Assembly (NCBI GenBank): GCA_943737045.1
Contig: CALSFV010000356.1
Location: 17,501-81,500, forward strand
Direction: 5' to 3'
Origin: Parapristionchus giblindavisi
Lineage: Eukaryota; Nematoda; Chromadorea; Rhabditida; Diplogasteridae
Length of the DNA: 64,000 bases
A model generated the notes under the pieces. It was not told where the DNA came from and did not search any database. It saw only the letters and a program-made list of their open reading frames with translations. The position numbers and the translations under genes are program-made. Each line of letters starts with the position of its first letter. The stretch's first letter is position 1. Below, in pieces: positions 60,802 through 64,000 of the stretch.

Positions 60802-61807
60802 TCTCCTGAAATTAGTTAACTAAAACCGAAAGCATAATGAAGTAATTCAATGCTGGATGACAAAAAAACATATGTAAACGTCTAAAAGATCAAAAATTTA
60901 AGTAAAACTGAAATTAGTGAATTTAAATGGATGCTCAATGGACTACTCCGTTTGTCAAAAGCGTAATCATCCCAAGGTACTCGCTAAATATGCGCAAAAC
61001 AAAGCAAGAAAATTGTAGATGAAAACTGTAGGACGCAGCGCGTTTGGCGAAAGCGGAGCGGTCCGATAACGGTGGGTCAAAACCAGAGCGGTGGGTCACT
61101 TCACTTGTGCGATGTCATTCTAAATCTCATTGTCAGAGAATTTGGGAAAGGAGGGGGAGGTGGTTCAGTTAAAATTTTCGGGGCAGGCTAAAGAAAATAT
61201 GACTAAAACAATTAAAAATTTTTGTTCAGCTAAATTATTTGTAGCCAGGTTTTAACATCCTCACGACTCAATTGTATTTAGAGTACTGTATCGACAATCG
61301 ATATGAAGTCTATGTCTCCCTATCTCTGGATTCCACTTTAAAGAAACGACTATCAAAGTCTTGAGATGATCAATTATTATATGATCGTTCTACAGAATAC
61401 AATAGAGTAGAATACCAATTAACCGTAAATTTTTTTCACCTATAACTATTATAAACAGAAATGTTATTTATGTAGTGATGCGTGTACATATTCAATCTAC
61501 TTTTAATGTTTATCCATGCAGGTACAGAACTATTGGATACACTTCACAAATGAGCAACGGAAGGGTACGGTACCATTTCAATATTTATAGATAATACAAT
61601 TTTTTTAAACGATGAACAAAATACTTTAAAATTTTACAAATAGACCCATTTATGCCCATTTCGAAAATATTTACTTCGAAGTCTAAAAAAGAGATCGTAT
61701 GAGAAGGTGAACACTTATAACATACACTGGAGTAAAACATAATAAAATAAAATATGGAATTAAGTGTCTAGCGAACTGTATGATGATGGATATGATGATG
61801 ATATATT
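60802..61807. other. Spacer between MAD1 and the Hook gene
   Basis: No supported gene. It includes a GC-richer patch at about 61030-61110 (CGCAGCGCGTTTGGCG, GGTGGGTCA repeated) unlike the AT-rich surroundings, possibly a worn mobile element. It should hold the zyg-12 promoter. Confidence 0.45.
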
Positions 61808-64000
61808 CTAATCTTCATGTAATATAGAGAAAGTATGAATAGATTCTTCTTGTCCATCTCCATCTCCATCTCTTCTATTCATAGTCTCATCTCCTTTATC
61901 ATCATCTCTTCTTGTTACCATCAATGTCTCTTCATCATCTATCATTCTTTCTCTCAACAGTCTCAATTGTACTGTAGACAAGAATCCAGGTACTGATCCT
62001 TGTTCACCTACAAACATTATATTGATTGATTCACTATAATATACAGTACAGCCCGGTCGTGTTTTGTACACATTCTGCACTGCGCTCCGCTGCGGGGCGC
62101 ATTTGGACGAGATCATTTATTTTCTTTGTGTATGAATTTATCCATGAGTTTCCGTGATAAAAAGCTCTTTTAATGACTAAAGAAACCGAAACAAAATTTT
62201 TATTAATGAGAAAAAAAACAATTAAAAGGCAAATCACACTGGTTCGAAAATGGTGACTATTAATTTATTGGAAAGGTATACTGTGTTATTTACATATCGA
62301 TCGCACGATCGCCGTAAGACCTAATTTAAAATTTACTGTACCCATCATTTTCGGACCTGTGTGGTTTGCCTTTTAATTGTTTTTTCTCATTAATAAACAT
62401 TTTGTTTCGGTTTCTTTAGTCATTAAAAGAACTTTTTATCACGGAAACTCATGATTAAGACTTTGAGAATTCAAAAAAAAAAAGAAATAAATGATGTCGT
62501 CCAAATGCGCCCCGCAGCGGAGCGCATGTGTGTACAAAACACGACCGGGTTGTGTACAAAACACGACCGGGAAAAGAATGTGTACAAAACACGACCGGGC
62601 TGTACTGTACAACTACCGTACCTAACATCTCAGTTGCCTCATTCACAAAACGATCAGGTCCCGAGAATGGCTTATCAGGCAATTCAATCATCTCCACTAC
62701 ATTATCACGAACCTAAAATCAATCGATCGATCTATAATCAGTTACCGTAATCCACAAAAAAAACTAACCAAGAATCCGAATTCCTGTCTCTGAGGATCAT
62801 AGAGACTGACAACTTGTACACAGTCTTCTTGTTTCATCTGAATCAATAGTATGACCTCATTAACCTACAGTACTCCTCATACCTTAATCTCAAAACCAGT
62901 GATCTTGTTGACAATACTTCTATACTGTTTAGCCAATTCATTGTTCTTTCTGCTTATCTTCTCAGTTCGAGCTTCAGCTTCTTCCAACTTACTCTTCAAC
63001 TCTGAAACGATACAATATTAACACTACTCAATCAATAAATCGATATTTTACATACTATTGATTGCCTCATCATCTTCATCATTTCTCCATTTCTTTACTA
63101 TTGGTTCTTGTTCAATTGCATCATTCGATAAACTTCTCTTCCTTTCCAATTCTTCCTGAATCAATCAATGCAGTCAATCAATCAATTAATGGGGAGTGGA
63201 CATTTCGGCAACGAGTTATAAATCGGTTGGGAGATGGTGTATGGAAACAAAAATAGTAACATTGTTATCAGTGGTGTACGGTATTGGGCTACCGTAACCG
63301 TCGGGAATCGCGAACTGATTTTTTCAGTCGACCCATGACCCGGGGTTCATGGTTGAAAATGACAAAAGTCGAAAAATTTATGATGACCCGAGGTCAAATA
63401 CTAGTTGCCATTATATCAATAGTGAGCCAACTTTTATCTTTCTGGATACCGTAACCCGAACTACCGTAATCAAACCGGGATTTGAAGTGCATTTCGCTAT
63501 AATATTGCAGGTTACGGTAGCTAGATCACAGTAGTTCGGGTTACGGTATCCAGAAAGATAAAAGTTGGCTCACTATTGATATAATGGCAACTAGTATTTG
63601 ACCTCGGGTCATCATAAATTTTTCGACTTTTGTCATTTTCAACCATGAACCCCGGGTCATGGGTCGACTGAAAAAATCAGTTCGCGATTCCCGACGGTTA
63701 CGGTAGCCCAATACCGTACACCAACACTGATAACAATGTTACTATTTTTGTTTCCATACACCATCTCCCAACCGATTTATAACTCGTTGCCGAAATGGGC
63801 GTTGCCGAAATGTCCACCCCCCCCCCAATTAATAATCAATATAAACCTTCTCTTTCATTTCAACTCTAGCCATCTCCAATGGATTCATAGCCATATGTAC
63901 TATCTGTGTAGTATCTCCAGCATCTGTTGCACTTCCCTCAATCAATTCATCCAATCAATCAATAATCTAACTTTCGACTACAGTACCTTTAGACGAGCAA
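61808..64000 (-). CDS. mdf-1: MAD1 spindle-checkpoint protein, C-terminal part (5' end outside the window)
   Basis: Minus-strand exons 63987-64000, 63847-63936, 63056-63155, 62883-63001, 62769-62837, 62622-62712 and 61808-62007 join in phase. A coiled coil (ELKSKLEEAEARTEKISRKN, ELAKQYRSIVNKITGFEIKM) leads into the C-terminal RWD-like fold. The diagnostic end is EQGSVPGFLSTVQLRLL, matching the SIPAFLSSLTLELF-type end of MAD1 proteins. MAD1 recruits MAD2 to unattached kinetochores; its C-terminal domain binds BUB1 and promotes checkpoint complex formation. The nematode version here carries an extra acidic/Arg tail (DDDKGDETMNRRDGDGDGQE) after that point. The two introns 62008-62621 and 63156-63846 are filled with mobile elements. 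The MAD2-binding region is outside the window. Confidence 0.88.
62044..62607. mobile_element. Tc1-type MITE with triplicated right end
   Basis: Inverted ends CAGTACAGCCCGGTCGTGTT with TA on each side (62042-62043, 62608-62609). The unit GTGTACAAAACACGACCGGG occurs once at the left end but three times at the right (about 62529-62600). A second inverted pair (GCGCTCCGCTGCGGGGCGC at 62082-62100; its complement at about 62508-62526) lies further in. Non-coding; in a MAD1 intron. Confidence 0.85.
63191..63825. mobile_element. Palindromic foldback element, 635 bp, 8-bp duplication
   Basis: Arms are near-perfect inverted copies end to end (ends with GTGGACATTTCGGCAACG-type sequence next to G/C runs). 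Flanked by CAATTAAT (63183-63190, 63826-63833). The body contains CAGTCGACCCATGA and the TACCGTAACCC words found in the centre of the 12601-14816 palindrome. Lies in the MAD1 intron 63156-63846. Confidence 0.85.

Noticed and set aside
61808..62750. Frames with repeated VQNTTGL/KTRPG motifs at the MAD1 3' region
   Set aside because: They come from the triplicated TIR unit of the MITE 62044-62607; only the parts matching spliced MAD1 exons are coding.

Overview
This is an AT-rich, intron-dense eukaryotic window that looks nematode. The evidence is many short (about 45-60 bp) introns; frequent TACTGTAG/TACCGTA words; splice-acceptor AGs 0-8 nt upstream of several start codons, as expected for spliced-leader trans-splicing; Tc1/mariner-type elements; and gene families such as a ZYG-12-like Hook protein with a membrane tail. 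I cannot name the species. No bacterial features, rRNA, tRNA or CRISPR were seen.

Layout. 484-6521 (+): 3' part of a PLEKHG5-type RhoGEF (DH, PH, Ser-rich tail, PDZ-ligand C-terminus). 6522-10104: gene-free, holding a dimeric minisatellite, a hAT-type element and a 1.5-kb foldback. 10105-12045 (+) and 19250-21246 (+): two paralogous type II membrane glycosyltransferases. Between them lie an unrecognised minus-strand gene, whose intron is filled by a 2.2-kb palindrome, and a decayed mariner element. 21303-26943 (-): a p53-family gene with DNA-binding, tetramerisation and SAM domains, arranged head-to-head with RNASEH2A (27354-28586, +). Then come CLPTM1L (29076-31894, +) and a GH18 chitinase with three hevein-like modules (32606-35395, +).

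From 36226 onward every gene is on the minus strand: a DDHD1-type phospholipase A1 with possible far-upstream alternative first exons reaching 50294, a NUDT8-like mitochondrial CoA diphosphatase (51107-52970), a ZYG-12/Hook protein (53852-60801), and the 3' part of MAD1 (61808-64000). The 42.7-50.3 kb region is dominated by purine/pyrimidine simple repeats and small MITEs.

The most striking material is: a Hook gene whose last intron donor carries an in-frame stop, so splicing would decide between a soluble and a KASH-like membrane-anchored protein; a p53 homologue retaining all four zinc ligands plus TET and SAM domains; two large TTAA-flanked foldback elements, one of which fills an intron; and several MITE families with intact 8-bp target-site duplications. 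Coding coordinates come from hand splicing with phase checks. Exon joins marked uncertain need transcript support.
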